From assembly GCA_023252115.1 (NCBI GenBank), contig JAHEXM010000084.1, positions 1 through 7,160 on the forward strand: a DNA stretch of 7,160 nucleotides, in the 5' to 3' direction. Below the pieces are notes generated by a model. The model had not been told where the DNA came from and did not search any database. It was given only the letters and a program-made list of their open reading frames with translations. The stretch is from Micrococcales bacterium (GTDB taxonomy: Bacteria; Actinomycetota; Actinomycetes; S36-B12; UBA10799). Positions 6,581 through 7,160 of the stretch are shown in pieces. The translations under genes were made by a program, and so were the position numbers. How positions within the stretch are numbered: the stretch's first letter is position 1; every line of letters begins with the position of its first letter.

Positions 6581-7160
6581 CTAACTCAGGGTCGAAAGTC
6601 CCGTTGCGGGCGTCGACAAATCCGCAAGAGGCAACAAGACATGAAAAGCACTTCCGCAATTCTCGCCATCGGATTCAACCCAGATCTTTCCGTGATGCAG
6701 TTCGACAATTTTCTCGGCGAGCGCCAGGCCGATGCCGGTGCCGGCATAGCGAGTATCAGACTCGGCGTGAAGCCTTTTGAATATTTGAAAGATCCGGTCT
6801 TGGTCTTGTGCCCTGATTCCTATTCCGTTGTCCGCCACGACAAAATGACAAAAACCAGGTGATTCACCCTCGTCAGTTACCACTCTGACTTCGGGTGCCA
6901 CTCCATCCCTTCGGTACTTGATCGCATTGCTCAACAAGTTTTGAAAGAGAGCAGCGAGCTGTTGAGTATCGCCTCGCACAGGAGGGAAGTCAGGCTGAAT
7001 CTCGACTGTTGCTCCAGCGTCGTGAATATCGATCGCGAGTTGACCCATCGCCAACTCGGCAATATCAGCAAGATTCACGGCGACGTATTCAGGAGTTGCC
7101 CGCTGCAACCGAGACATCTTGAGCAGCCCTTGAATTTGTAGTCGGGCTTGAGCCGCGACG
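6581..7160 (-). CDS. sensor histidine kinase, C-terminal part (HATPase domain), 5' end off window
   Basis: The last 192 residues of a sensor kinase; the sensor region and phospho-accepting His lie beyond the right edge. The frame is open to the edge, so internal ATGs such as the one at 7117 are not the start. The first residues (ARLQIQGLLKMSRL, 5-18) look like the second helix of the dimerisation domain. The ATP-binding domain follows: N-box LFQNLLSNAIKYR (71-83, Mg-binding Asn78), G1 box DNGIGI (110-115), F-box IFQIFKRLH (123-131), G2 box GTGIGLALAEKIVELHHGKI (140-159). All are intact, so the kinase is presumably active. The N-box and F-box style resembles phytochrome-type and PAS-containing kinases that pair with Rcp1-like regulators, in line with the downstream gene. 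The signal sensed is not visible. Confidence 0.93.
   Translation of the reverse strand, partial: VAAQARLQIQGLLKMSRLQRATPEYVAVNLADIAELAMGQLAIDIHDAGATVEIQPDFPPVRGDTQQLAALFQNLLSNAIKYRRDGVAPEVRVVTDEGESPGFCHFVVADNGIGIRAQDQDRIFQIFKRLHAESDTRYAGTGIGLALAEKIVELHHGKIWVESDGENCGSAFHVLLPLADLSTPATGLSTLS

Noticed and set aside
6302..6862. 186-codon plus-strand open frame across the regulator/kinase gap
   Set aside because: It is antisense to the receiver's phosphorylation site and the kinase ATP-binding boxes, with no recognisable domain.

Overview
The window looks like part of a chromosome from a member of the Actinomycetota with moderate GC content. Three things support this: a deazaflavin (F420)-type reductase of the Ddn/DUF385 family, exported enzymes with twin-arginine signals, and starts that look leaderless. 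The genus cannot be named from sequence alone. Genes fill nearly all of the window and no gene-free stretch exceeds about 120 bases. I see no tRNA, rRNA, CRISPR array, insertion sequence or integrase.

Left part (1-3380). Two co-oriented minus-strand genes encode Tat-exported enzymes: a flavin amine oxidase-like lipoprotein (1796-3295, GTG start) followed by a formylglycine-type sulfatase (start at 1700, 3' end beyond the left edge). A divergent intergenic region of about 85 bp separates the oxidase from the F420-type reductase on the plus strand (3381-3815).

Middle (3381-5119). The reductase converges with a patatin-like phospholipase (3839-4765, minus); only 23 bp lie between their stop codons. 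Upstream of the patatin gene, on the same strand, is a short ORF (4793-5110). Its C-terminal two thirds resemble the end of the DUF5996 family, but the roughly 200 N-terminal residues of that family are absent. It is probably the stump of a gene cut by a rearrangement.

Right part (5120-7160). This is a signalling module. A REC-GGDEF response regulator (plus) meets a single-domain Rcp1-like response regulator (minus) tail to tail, and the two stop codons share one CTAG. Upstream of the Rcp1-like regulator on the minus strand is the C-terminal part of a sensor histidine kinase whose N-terminus lies beyond the right edge. The simplest reading is one kinase with two candidate receivers: a protein-interaction output (Rcp1-like) and cyclic-di-GMP synthesis (REC-GGDEF). 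The DUF5996 stump lies directly against this module, so the module's left edge may be a rearrangement junction.

I did not find a clearly new system. The points most worth a second look are the DUF5996 remnant, the CTAG-locked signalling pair, and the intercistronic hairpin with a possibly masked ribosome binding site between kinase and regulator.
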